Shown: positions 38,824-46,496 of the stretch, in pieces
How positions within the stretch are numbered: position 1 is the first letter of the stretch
How the letters are laid out: each line of letters begins with the position of its first letter
NCBI RefSeq assembly: GCF_040649515.1
Contig: NZ_JBEZFP010000001.1
Coordinates: 164,266 to 228,265 of the forward strand
Reading direction: 5' to 3'
Origin: Yinghuangia elevatio
GTDB taxonomy: Bacteria; Actinomycetota; Actinomycetes; Streptomycetales; Streptomycetaceae
Length of the DNA: 64,000 nucleotides
Notes under the pieces: generated by a model
The model's input: only the letters and a program-made list of their open reading frames with translations
Told to the model about the DNA's origin: nothing
Databases searched by the model: none
Position numbers and translations under genes: made by a program

Positions 38824-40590
38824 TCAGGTCTTTTGATGATCGTGTCGCGCGTCCGACACCCCGTCGGCCCCACCGTCCGGACGGTCCGGGGCCACGATCT
38901 CGACGACGTCGTCCGCCACCGGGAACGGCTCCGCACGGGCCTCCGGGCGCACCGCGACCCGGCCCTCGGGCACCCGTACGACGAGCGCCCCGGGGCGTAC
39001 CCGCACCGCGAGACGCGTGCCGGGCCCGATCGGGTCGCCGTCCAACTCGCGCGGCTCGGGCCGGGCCGTCGTGACCTCCACCGAACGGCCGGTGAAATGC
39101 TCGATAGGCCGCCACCGCCGCTGCCGCGGCGGCACTTCCGGCACGTCGCGCCGGCGGCGCCCTATGACGCGTACGGTCGCGTGCGCCCAGCCGGTCATGC
39201 CGTACGGCGCGAACACCACGACGTCCAGCAGCCCGTCGTCGGGCTCCGCACCGGGCAGCAGCTGCATCCCCGCCTGCAAGGCCCCCACGTTGCCGACCAG
39301 CACCATCCGGGCCCGGCGCTTGATCGGCTCGCCGTCGTCGATCCGCAGCGTCACCCGCATGCGCGCGTCCCGCAGGTGGCGCCCCGCCGACACCGCGTAC
39401 GCCGGCCAGCCGACCTTCTTCTTCAGCGCGTCGGGCGCGTCCGCGACCATCGCCGCGTCCAGCCCGATCCCGGCCATCGCGGTGAAGTACCGCCGCTCGC
39501 CGTCCGGCTCGTCCGGCTCGATGCCGCCCAGGTCGATGTGCCGGTCGTGCCCGTGCACCGCCACGTGCACCGCGTCCGTCAGGTCGATCGGCAGGCCCAG
39601 GTTGCGGGCCAGCAGGTTGCCGGTGCCCGACGGCACGACGGCCAGCGGCACCCCCGTCCCCGCCAGCGCGCCCGCACACTCGCGCACCGTCCCGTCGCCG
39701 CCCGCGACCACCACCAGGTCGACGCCCTCCGCCAGGGCCGCGCGCGTGGCCCCGCCGCCCGGGTCCTCGATCGTCGTCTCCAGCCACAGCGGCGGCGCCC
39801 ACCCGGCCTCGGCCATGATCCGGTCGATGCGAACCCGGTCGTCCGCGGAGTCCAGCTTGATGGGGTTCACCACGAGTGCGGCCCGCGGCACGTGGCCGTT
39901 CTCGCCGGTGTGCCGCAGATGGCCGCCTGCGCCGCCCCACACCGCGCGCGGCGACAGCACCGCCGCGTTCATGATCACCAGCACCGCCGCGGCACTCGCG
40001 AACGCCGCGACGACGTCGCTCAAATGGCTGTCACCCCGATACACGCGGGACAACCCGACCGCGAGGGGGACCAGCAGGCACAGGACACGCCAGACCCAGA
40101 CCCGGACCTTGCCCTGGAGGCGGTGGGACAGCAGGACGGCGATGCCGCCGTACAGCGCGAGGGCGGCACCCGTGTGCCCGGAGAAGTAGGACCCGTCGCC
40201 CGGCACGTCGTCGAGGCGCTCGACGTCGGGCCGGTCCCGGTCGACGAAGGCGACGGTCAGGCCGTACACCGCCGTCTGCGCGAGGACGGTGCCCAGCAGG
40301 AACAGCGGGGCCCGCCACGACCGGTAGACCGCGTACGCGATCGCCGCGGCGACCAGCGCGACCCCGATGACCGCGGGCGCCGACGAGGCGACCGACAGGA
40401 CGCGCGAGACCGCGTCCCACAGGTCCGAGCGGTGGTCCTCCAGGGTCCGCACGAGGTCTTCCTCGCGCGAAACCGGCCACACCCCGTCGAGCGCGCGAGT
40501 CACCAGGAGGCCGAGGCCGACCACCACCAAGGCCGTCGCCACCAGGGGCAGGGCGATCCGCCGCAGGAACCGTCCTGCTTCCGTGAGCAT
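38824..40590 (-). CDS. PAP2 phosphatase-diacylglycerol kinase (YegS/LCB5) fusion
   Basis: The 588-residue fusion has an N-terminal membrane PAP2 domain (about 1-225) with FSGHTGAAL and LSRVYRGDSHLSDV; the first PAP2 motif reads VAFVDRDRP, without its usual Lys. The C-terminal lipid-kinase catalytic domain (about 240-588) carries VVVAGGDGTVRE, VPSGTGNLLARNLG, YFTAMAGIGLDAAMV and LDGDPIGPGTRLAV. Such proteins phosphorylate diacylglycerol or a related lipid; the PAP2 half might dephosphorylate a lipid pyrophosphate outside. The ATG at 40590 has no clear SD. It follows another PAP2 gene by 11 bp, so they are one operon. Confidence 0.9.
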   Translation of the reverse strand: MLTEAGRFLRRIALPLVATALVVVGLGLLVTRALDGVWPVSREEDLVRTLEDHRSDLWDAVSRVLSVASSAPAVIGVALVAAAIAYAVYRSWRAPLFLLGTVLAQTAVYGLTVAFVDRDRPDVERLDDVPGDGSYFSGHTGAALALYGGIAVLLSHRLQGKVRVWVWRVLCLLVPLAVGLSRVYRGDSHLSDVVAAFASAAAVLVIMNAAVLSPRAVWGGAGGHLRHTGENGHVPRAALVVNPIKLDSADDRVRIDRIMAEAGWAPPLWLETTIEDPGGGATRAALAEGVDLVVVAGGDGTVRECAGALAGTGVPLAVVPSGTGNLLARNLGLPIDLTDAVHVAVHGHDRHIDLGGIEPDEPDGERRYFTAMAGIGLDAAMVADAPDALKKKVGWPAYAVSAGRHLRDARMRVTLRIDDGEPIKRRARMVLVGNVGALQAGMQLLPGAEPDDGLLDVVVFAPYGMTGWAHATVRVIGRRRRDVPEVPPRQRRWRPIEHFTGRSVEVTTARPEPRELDGDPIGPGTRLAVRVRPGALVVRVPEGRVAVRPEARAEPFPVADDVVEIVAPDRPDGGADGVSDARHDHQKT

Positions 40591-40601
40591 GGTCGCAATT
40601 C

Positions 40602-41402
40602 TTACCCAGGCTCGCGGCCGTCCGGACGGCCCACGTCGATCCCCGTGTCCGCGTCGGACGTGATCTCCGCCTCCACCTCCGGGTCCTCGGGCACCGCACC
40701 GGCCGATTCCAGGGGGTCCCACAGCGCCGTGACCAGCACCCAGAACACCGCGAGCACGACGACACCGAGCGCCCAACCGGCGACCACGTCGCTCAGGTAG
40801 TGCACCCCGAGCGCGATCCTGGTGAAGCCCACACCCAGCACCGACACCACCGCAACGACCACCGCGACGGGCCGCACCCGGCGCGGCAGCAGCGGCCACA
40901 GGCCGATCAGCAGCACGCCACAGCCGAGCACGCCGTTGAGCGCGTGCCCCGAGGGGAACGACCATCCGTGCGCCGTCGCGATCGGATCGGCGAAGGTGGG
41001 CCGGTCCCGCGCGACGGCCAGCTTGCACAGGCCGCCGGCCGCGCCCCCGATGACCATGACGGTGACCACCCACACCGAGGTACGCCTCCTGCGCGCCGCC
41101 CACAACCCGGCCGCGAGACCTGCCGCCAGGATCCGGAACGCGTTCGGGTCCCACACCCAGTCGGTGAGGAACCGCGTCACGTCGACGACCGTCGGCCGCG
41201 CCTCCATCCAGCTGTGCAGATCGCGCGCGACCTGGGAGTCGACCCGGAAGAGGGCGTCCCAGCCGAGCGCCACGAGCAGGGCCAACGCGACGAAGACGGC
41301 GGCGGACACGATCGCGGGCACCGCGTACCGCGCGGGGAGCCACCACACGTGGTCGGCGTCGTCCGCGGTCGTGTCGGCCGGGCTCGGAGAAAGGCTGCGC
41401 AC
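40602..41402 (-). CDS. PAP2-family membrane phosphatase
   Basis: This 266-residue integral membrane protein has all three PAP2 motifs: KLAVARDRP (K-x6-RP), WSFPSGHALNG, and FTRIALGVHYLSDVVAGW. It would hydrolyse a lipid phosphate or undecaprenyl pyrophosphate at the outer face. About six transmembrane helices are seen, with a cytosolic acidic tail. The GTG at 41402 directly follows a GGGGG run, so the true start may be slightly different. It is in one unit with the downstream PAP2-kinase fusion and is divergent from serS. Confidence 0.9.
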   Translation of the reverse strand: MRSLSPSPADTTADDADHVWWLPARYAVPAIVSAAVFVALALLVALGWDALFRVDSQVARDLHSWMEARPTVVDVTRFLTDWVWDPNAFRILAAGLAAGLWAARRRRTSVWVVTVMVIGGAAGGLCKLAVARDRPTFADPIATAHGWSFPSGHALNGVLGCGVLLIGLWPLLPRRVRPVAVVVAVVSVLGVGFTRIALGVHYLSDVVAGWALGVVVLAVFWVLVTALWDPLESAGAVPEDPEVEAEITSDADTGIDVGRPDGREPG

Positions 41403-41472
41403 CCCCCTTTGATACCCGCTTGTTCGCGTCCCGGTGCGGAAAAGGCGTGGCCGTCGGCCATCCGGCGCCCGG

Positions 41473-41478
41473 TACGCT
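41473..41478 (+). promoter_or_regulatory. -10 hexamer of a leaderless promoter for serS
   Basis: TACGCT is followed by 7 nt and the GTG at 41486. No SD precedes it. Confidence 0.5.
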
Positions 41479-41485
41479 AATCCCC

Positions 41486-42766
41486 GTGATCGACCTGCGA
41501 CTGCTCCGTGAGGACCCCGACCGCGTCCGCGCCTCGCAGCGTGCCCGCGGTGAGGACGAGACCATCGTCGACAAGCTGCTGGCGGCCGACGAGCGCCGCC
41601 GCGCGTCGGCGACCGCGTTCGACCGCCTCCGCTCCGAGCAGAAGAGCGTCGGCAAGCAGGTCCCCAAGGCGCAGGGCGACGAGCGCGCCACCCTGCTGGA
41701 GCGCGCGCAGGCCCTGTCGGCCGAGGTCAAGGCCGCGGACGCGGAGCAGGACGAGGCCGCCGCCGAGGCGCAGCGCCTGCTCCTGGAGCTCTCCAACGTG
41801 GTCGAGGACGGCGTGCCGCCCGGCGGCGAGGACGACTTCGTCACGCTGGAGGAGGTCGGCACCCCGCGCGACTTCGCGGCCGAGGGCTTCGAGCCCCGCG
41901 ACCACGTCGAGCTGGGCAAGCTGCTCGCCGCGATCGACGTCGAGCGGGCCGCCAAGGTCTCCGGCGCCCGGTTCTACTACCTGACCGGCATCGGCGCGAT
42001 GCTGGAACTGGCTCTGGTCAACATGGCGATGGCCCAGGCGAACGCCGCCGGGTTCACGCCGATGATCACCCCTGCCCTGGTGCGTCCCAAGGCGATGGAG
42101 GGCACCGGCTTCCTCGGCCAGGCCGCGGAGAACGTCTTCCATCTGGAGAAGGACGACTACTACCTGGTCGGCACCGCCGAGGTCCCGCTCGGCGCGTACC
42201 ACATGGACGAGATCATCGACGCCCGGCAACTGCCGCTGCGCTACGCCGGGTTCTCGCCGTGCTTCCGCCGCGAGGCCGGGACCTACGGCAAGGACACGCG
42301 CGGCATCATCCGCGTGCACCAGTTCGACAAGGTCGAGATGTTCGTCTTCACCACGCCCGAGGAGGCCGCCGCCGAGCACAAGCGCCTCCTCGACTGGGAG
42401 AAGGAGTTCCTGACCGCGCTCGAACTGCCGTTCCGGGTCATCGACACGGCCGCGGGCGACCTCGGGTCGTCGGCCGCCCGCAAGTTCGACTGCGAGGCGT
42501 GGATCCCGACGCAGGGCAAGTACCGCGAGGTCACCTCGACCTCGAACTGCACCGAGTTCCAGGCCCGCCGCCTGTCCGTGCGCATGCGCGGCGAGGACGG
42601 CACGCGGCCGCTTGCGACGCTCAACGGCACGCTGTGCGCGGTCCCGCGCACGATCGTGGCGATCCTGGAGAACCACCAGCAGGCCGACGGCTCCGTGCGA
42701 GTACCCGCGGCGCTGCGCCCGTTCCTGGGCGGCCGCGAAGTCCTGGAGCCGGTGGGCGCCGCGTGA
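41486..42766 (+). CDS. serS: seryl-tRNA synthetase
   Basis: This is a 426-residue class II synthetase charging tRNA-Ser. An N-terminal coiled-coil arm (about 1-105; VIDLRLLREDPDRVRASQRAR ... LERAQALSAEVKAADAEQDE) binds the long variable arm. The catalytic core shows motif 1 (ITPALVRPKAMEGTGF), motif 2 (CFRREAGTYGKDTRGIIRVHQF) and motif 3 (LNGTLCAVPRTIVAILENHQ). The GTG at 41486 fits the family N-terminus and the leaderless promoter. Its TGA overlaps the next GTG (GTGA). A tRNA-Ser gene lies elsewhere in the window at 10652-10740. Confidence 0.98.
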   Translation: MIDLRLLREDPDRVRASQRARGEDETIVDKLLAADERRRASATAFDRLRSEQKSVGKQVPKAQGDERATLLERAQALSAEVKAADAEQDEAAAEAQRLLLELSNVVEDGVPPGGEDDFVTLEEVGTPRDFAAEGFEPRDHVELGKLLAAIDVERAAKVSGARFYYLTGIGAMLELALVNMAMAQANAAGFTPMITPALVRPKAMEGTGFLGQAAENVFHLEKDDYYLVGTAEVPLGAYHMDEIIDARQLPLRYAGFSPCFRREAGTYGKDTRGIIRVHQFDKVEMFVFTTPEEAAAEHKRLLDWEKEFLTALELPFRVIDTAAGDLGSSAARKFDCEAWIPTQGKYREVTSTSNCTEFQARRLSVRMRGEDGTRPLATLNGTLCAVPRTIVAILENHQQADGSVRVPAALRPFLGGREVLEPVGAA

Positions 42767-43569
42767 CGGCCGGCCCCTTCGGGCTGGTCGCGACCGACCT
42801 CGACGGCACTCTCGTACGTGACGACCACACCATCTCCGGTCGTACGCGCGCGGCGCTCGACGCCGTGCGCGCGGCCGGCGCACACCACGTGATCGTCACC
42901 GGCCGCGCCGTCTCGTGGTCGCGCCCTGTCTTCGAACACCTCGGCTACCAGGGCCTGGCGGTGTGCTCGCAGGGCGCGCAGGTCTACCACGCGGGCGAGG
43001 ACCGGCTGCTGACCTCGGTCACACTCGACCGCGGCGTGGCCCGCTTGGCCGTCGAGAAGCTGGTGGCCAACCTGGGCCCGGTCGCGCTCGCGGTGAGCCG
43101 GGCGGGACTGGACGGCGAGGTGGTGGTCGAGCCGGCGTACGCGTACCGGCTCAGACTGCCCGTGCGCACGGTCGCCGACCGCGCCGAGTTGTGGGCAGAG
43201 CCGATCCTGAAGGCGTACGTCCAGCTCCCCGGCCTCGACGACGACGAACTGGCCGCCCGCGCCCGGGAGATCTGCGACGGCCTCGTCGACATCACGCACG
43301 CGGGCCCCGGGATAGTGGAACTGCTGCCGCCCGGCCTGGCCAAGTCGATCGGGCTGTCCCTGGTGGCGCGCCGCCTCGGCGTGCGGGCCGCCGGAACGAT
43401 CGCGTTCGGCGACATGCCCAACGACCTGTCGCTGCTGCGGTGGGCCGGGCACGGCGTCGCGATGGCCAACGCGCACCCCTCGCTCAAGGCGATCGCCGAC
43501 GAGGTGACCGCCTCGAACGATGAGGACGGTGTGGCGGTCGTTCTGGAGCGCCTGTTCCCGACAGGCTGA
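42763..43569 (+). CDS. Cof-type HAD-superfamily phosphatase
   Basis: This 268-residue phosphatase has the HAD type IIB signatures: LVATDLDGTLVRDD (nucleophile Asp), VIVTGRAVSW, LPPGLAKSIGLSLVARRL (Lys) and IAFGDMPNDLSLLRWAGHGVAMANA (metal Asp). It overlaps serS by 4 bp and is co-expressed with it. The gene at 44651 encodes a clear paralogue (shared LVATDLDGT and AFGDMPNDL). Substrates are likely sugar phosphates or nucleotides; a specific one cannot be assigned. Confidence 0.92.
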   Translation: MTAGPFGLVATDLDGTLVRDDHTISGRTRAALDAVRAAGAHHVIVTGRAVSWSRPVFEHLGYQGLAVCSQGAQVYHAGEDRLLTSVTLDRGVARLAVEKLVANLGPVALAVSRAGLDGEVVVEPAYAYRLRLPVRTVADRAELWAEPILKAYVQLPGLDDDELAARAREICDGLVDITHAGPGIVELLPPGLAKSIGLSLVARRLGVRAAGTIAFGDMPNDLSLLRWAGHGVAMANAHPSLKAIADEVTASNDEDGVAVVLERLFPTG

Positions 43570-43625
43570 CCGGCTTCCCCGGCGCCCGGCCCGACCGCGC
43601 GCGACGCGCCGACCCGCGTATCCGC

Positions 43626-44519
43626 CTACAGGTCGCGGACCTGCGGCAGGCCGTCCGCGACGATCCGCTCGAAGACCTTCTCGTCGGTCCCGAACACGGT
43701 GCCGGGCACAGGCAGGTGTACGGCGATCTCGGTGATGCCCACGGCGGCGTGGCGGCCCGCGTGGTCGACGAAGGCGTCGACGGAGTCGAGCACACGTTCG
43801 TCGGTGGAGCCGCTGAGCAGCACGCGGCCGAGTTCCTTCGGGTCGCGCCCCTCGGCGATGCAGGCGTCTTCGAGGCGGTGCACCTGGTCCGCGATGTCGG
43901 CGGTGTACTGCGCGGCGGTCTGCCCCGTCAGACGCTTCGGGTCGCCGAAGGTGACCCACTGCTGCCCGAGCCGCGCCGCGAGGCGCATGCCGCGCGGACC
44001 TGTCGCGGCGACGGAGAAGGGCACGCGCGGCGTCTGCACGCAGCCCGGGATCATGCGTGCCTCGACCGCCGAGTAGTACGTGCCGCGGTACGTGGTCGCC
44101 GGCGCGGTGAGGAGGCGGTCCATCAGGTCCAGGAACTCCTCGAAGCGGTCCTGGCGTTCGCGCGGCGGCCAGGGGTCCTGGCCGAGTGTGGTGGCGTCGA
44201 AGCCGGTGCCGCCCGCTCCGATGCCGAGCGTGATGCGCCCGCCGGAGATGTCGTCGAGGGTCATGACCTCCTTGGCGAACGTCACCGGGTGCCGGAAGTT
44301 CGGCGAGGTGACGAGCGTGCCCAGGCGTACCCGCGAGGTCACCGCGGCGGCGGCCGCGAGGGTCGGCACCGTGCCGAACCAGGGCTTGTCGCGGAACGTG
44401 CGCCAGGACAGGTGGTCGAAGGTCCAGGCCGTGTCGAACCCCGCCTCCTCCGCCGCGCGCCAGCGCGCGAGCGCCTCTTGGCCTGAGTAAATCGGGAGGA
44501 TCACGACACCGGTTTTCAT
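43626..44519 (-). CDS. LLM-class F420/flavin-dependent oxidoreductase
   Basis: This 297-residue TIM-barrel protein of the luciferase-like monooxygenase superfamily (MKTGVVILPIYSGQEALARW, AEEAGFDTAWTFDHL, SRVRLGTLVTSPNFRHPVTFAKEVMTLDDISGGRITLGIGAG, VAATGPRGMRLAARLGQQWVTFG). Actinobacterial members with this start often use F420. The ATG at 44519 has a TAGTCT -10 six nt upstream and no SD, suggesting a leaderless mRNA. It is inverted between the two paralogous HAD genes. Confidence 0.9.
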   Translation of the reverse strand: MKTGVVILPIYSGQEALARWRAAEEAGFDTAWTFDHLSWRTFRDKPWFGTVPTLAAAAAVTSRVRLGTLVTSPNFRHPVTFAKEVMTLDDISGGRITLGIGAGGTGFDATTLGQDPWPPRERQDRFEEFLDLMDRLLTAPATTYRGTYYSAVEARMIPGCVQTPRVPFSVAATGPRGMRLAARLGQQWVTFGDPKRLTGQTAAQYTADIADQVHRLEDACIAEGRDPKELGRVLLSGSTDERVLDSVDAFVDHAGRHAAVGITEIAVHLPVPGTVFGTDEKVFERIVADGLPQVRDL

Positions 44520-44525
44520 GATCCA

Positions 44526-44553
44526 AGACTAGATCGGCCCCGATGTGCGGCAA
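44526..44553 (-). promoter_or_regulatory. leaderless promoter of the LLM oxidoreductase gene
   Basis: On the minus strand, TTGCCG (44553-44548) and TAGTCT (44531-44526) are 16 nt apart, and the -10 lies 6 nt before the ATG at 44519. Confidence 0.5.
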
Positions 44554-44650
44554 ATTGCGACAAGCCGACGGGCATCCGTGCGGGCGGGGTAGCCCGCGGC
44601 GCGGAGGTGTGCCCTGCATCTCCACGGACGCGTAAGCGAGGATGTACGGC

Positions 44651-45454
44651 GTGACTGCCTCTCCGCGCCCGCGCCTCGTCGCCACCGATCTGGACGGCAC
44701 CATCGTCCGCAGTGACGGCACCATCTCCGACCGCACCCTCGCCGCCCTGGAGGCCGTGGAGGCGGCCGGTGCGGAAGTCGTGTTCGTGACCGGCCGACCG
44801 CCGCGCTGGATGGACAAGGTCGCGGAGGTCACCGGACACCACGGCCTGGCGATCTGCGGCAACGGCGCGGTGGTCTACGACCTGCGGGCCGAGCGCATCG
44901 TCGAGACGCATCCGATGGACGTCACCGCGGCCCGCAAGGTCGTGGGCCTGATCAAGGCGGAGATCCCCGACGTGTGCTTCGCGGTGGAGACGGCGACGGG
45001 GTTCGCGCACGAGCCCGCGTACCCGCCGCTGGAGCGCGACCTGTCGATCGTGCACGCGGTGGCCCCGGTGGAGGAACTGCTCGACGGTCCGGTGCTGAAG
45101 CTGCTGGCGCGGCACGCCTCGCTCGCCCCGGACGAGTTCCTGGCCCTGACCCGGGCCGCGGCCGGCCGATACGCGGAGTTCACGCACTCCTCCAAGATCG
45201 CGCTTGTGGAGATCAGCGGCCTCGGCATCAGCAAGGCGACGACGCTCGCGTCCTTCGCCGCCCGGCACGGCATCACCGCCGCCGAAGTGGTGGCGTTCGG
45301 TGACATGCCCAACGACCTGCCGATGCTCACCTGGGCCGGCCACCCGTACGCGGTCGCAAATGCTCATCCGGCGGTCTTGAAGGCCGTCCCGAATCACACA
45401 GCCGGCAACGATGACGACGGTGTCGCACTGATTCTGGAAAAACTCTTCTCGTAA
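44651..45454 (+). CDS. Cof-type HAD-superfamily phosphatase, paralogue of 42763-43569
   Basis: This 267-residue phosphatase has LVATDLDGTIVRSDG, VVFVTGRPPRWM, ISGLGISKATTLASFAARHGI and VVAFGDMPNDLPMLTWAGHPYAVANA, the HAD type IIB set. GTG 44651 aligns with the N-terminus of the paralogue and has GCGAGGA upstream; ATG 44642 is possible. It ends in TAA, which is rare here. It may be the product of a duplication that was later split by the inverted LLM gene, and it is followed closely by a kinase-fold gene. Confidence 0.9.
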   Translation: MTASPRPRLVATDLDGTIVRSDGTISDRTLAALEAVEAAGAEVVFVTGRPPRWMDKVAEVTGHHGLAICGNGAVVYDLRAERIVETHPMDVTAARKVVGLIKAEIPDVCFAVETATGFAHEPAYPPLERDLSIVHAVAPVEELLDGPVLKLLARHASLAPDEFLALTRAAAGRYAEFTHSSKIALVEISGLGISKATTLASFAARHGITAAEVVAFGDMPNDLPMLTWAGHPYAVANAHPAVLKAVPNHTAGNDDDGVALILEKLFS

Positions 45455-45479
45455 CTCTGCGTAGAGATAATGTAACTCT
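45451..45479 (+). promoter_or_regulatory. promoter with direct repeats and a leaderless -10 for the kinase-fold gene
   Basis: GTAACTCT occurs at 45451-45458 and exactly again at 45472-45479, flanking ctctgcgtagag (a 4-4-4 inverted repeat). TAATGT (45468-45473) is a -10 six nt before the ATG at 45480. The repeats could bind a regulator that controls this AT-rich promoter. Confidence 0.5.
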
Positions 45480-46490
45480 ATGCACACAACCCGCGCGGGG
45501 CGATCCCCGCTGTCCGCGCTGCTCGGCCACTACGCGGTCGGCACCGCGGTGGGGTTCCGGCCCATCGCCGAAGGGCTGCTGAACCGAGGATACGAAGTGA
45601 CGACCACCGAGGGCCGGTGGTTCCTCAAGCACTACCTCGACCAGACGCCCGCGGCGATCGCCTTCCAGCACCGTGTCACCGAGCGCCTGCGCGCGGCCGG
45701 CATCCCGGCGCTTCCGCCGGTCGCCGACCGGGAGGGCACCACCGCACGCCGCGTCGCGGGCCGCTGGTTCGCGCTGTTCCCGTGGGTCGAGGGCCGGCAC
45801 CGCGGCGGCGGTGAGCTGGACGACACCGAGTGCACGCAGCTGGGCGGCCTGCTCGGCCGGGTGCACGCGCAGCTGATCCGCATGCTGCCACCCGTGCAGC
45901 AGCCGATGTTCGCCCCCGCGGCCGACGCCGCACACTCGATGGGGGTGGCCACCCGGCTGCTCGAACGCATACGCGCCCGTGCCGTCCGCGAACCGTTCGA
46001 CGAACTGGCCGAGCACCGGCTGATCGAACGCCTGCGCATGCTGCGGCGGCTCGCCCACCGACGGCCGGCCGACCACGACCGGCCCCGGACCGGCTATGTG
46101 CACGGCGACTTCCACCCGCTGAACCTGCTGTACGCCGAGCGCGACCCGGTCGCGATCATCGACTGGGACCGCTTGGCCGCGCTGCCCGACACCGAGGAGA
46201 CGGTACGCGCCGCGCTGCTGTTCTTCACCGCCTCGGCGACGGGCACCCTCGACCTGCCGCGCGTACGCGCCTTCGTGCACGCCTACCGGGCGGTCAGCGA
46301 CCCGGGCGACGACGAGTTGGCCGCCGCGGTGCAGCGCCTGTGGTGGGAGCGGCTCAACGACTTCTGGATGCTGAACCGGCACTACGACGAACGCGACCAC
46401 CGCTCCGACCCGTTGTTCCCGGCGTCCGCCGCACTGATCGTGTGGTGGACCCGGCACTACGAGGAGGTGATGGCCGCGTTCGTGGAGTGA
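45480..46490 (+). CDS. aminoglycoside phosphotransferase (APH)-fold small-molecule kinase
   Basis: This 336-residue protein has the choline/aminoglycoside kinase pattern. The N-lobe reads LLNRGYEVTTTEGRWFLKHYLDQ (ATP Lys), the catalytic loop YVHGDFHPLNLLY (Brenner motif with Asp and Asn), and the metal Asp IIDWDRL. A helical C-terminus ends in ALIVWWTRHYEEVM. The substrate is unknown; it could be a sugar, homoserine or an amino alcohol, and resistance to an antibiotic should not be assumed. It is 25 nt after the HAD gene but has its own promoter with repeats. It ends 6 bp from the convergent kinase gene. Confidence 0.85.
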   Translation: MHTTRAGRSPLSALLGHYAVGTAVGFRPIAEGLLNRGYEVTTTEGRWFLKHYLDQTPAAIAFQHRVTERLRAAGIPALPPVADREGTTARRVAGRWFALFPWVEGRHRGGGELDDTECTQLGGLLGRVHAQLIRMLPPVQQPMFAPAADAAHSMGVATRLLERIRARAVREPFDELAEHRLIERLRMLRRLAHRRPADHDRPRTGYVHGDFHPLNLLYAERDPVAIIDWDRLAALPDTEETVRAALLFFTASATGTLDLPRVRAFVHAYRAVSDPGDDELAAAVQRLWWERLNDFWMLNRHYDERDHRSDPLFPASAALIVWWTRHYEEVMAAFVE

Positions 46491-46496
46491 TGTCCG

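Noticed and set aside
38824..41955. A single 1043-codon open frame spanning the lipid kinase fusion and beyond
   Set aside because: The upstream part runs antisense through the PAP2 gene and into serS in a different frame and has no domain pattern. The real protein starts at 40590, and the PAP2 protein occupies another frame.
45480..46490. Antibiotic resistance gene (aminoglycoside phosphotransferase)
   Set aside because: The fold and Brenner motif are present, but the family is broad and mostly housekeeping or unknown. The chromosomal core location and absence of transfer signs give no support for resistance.
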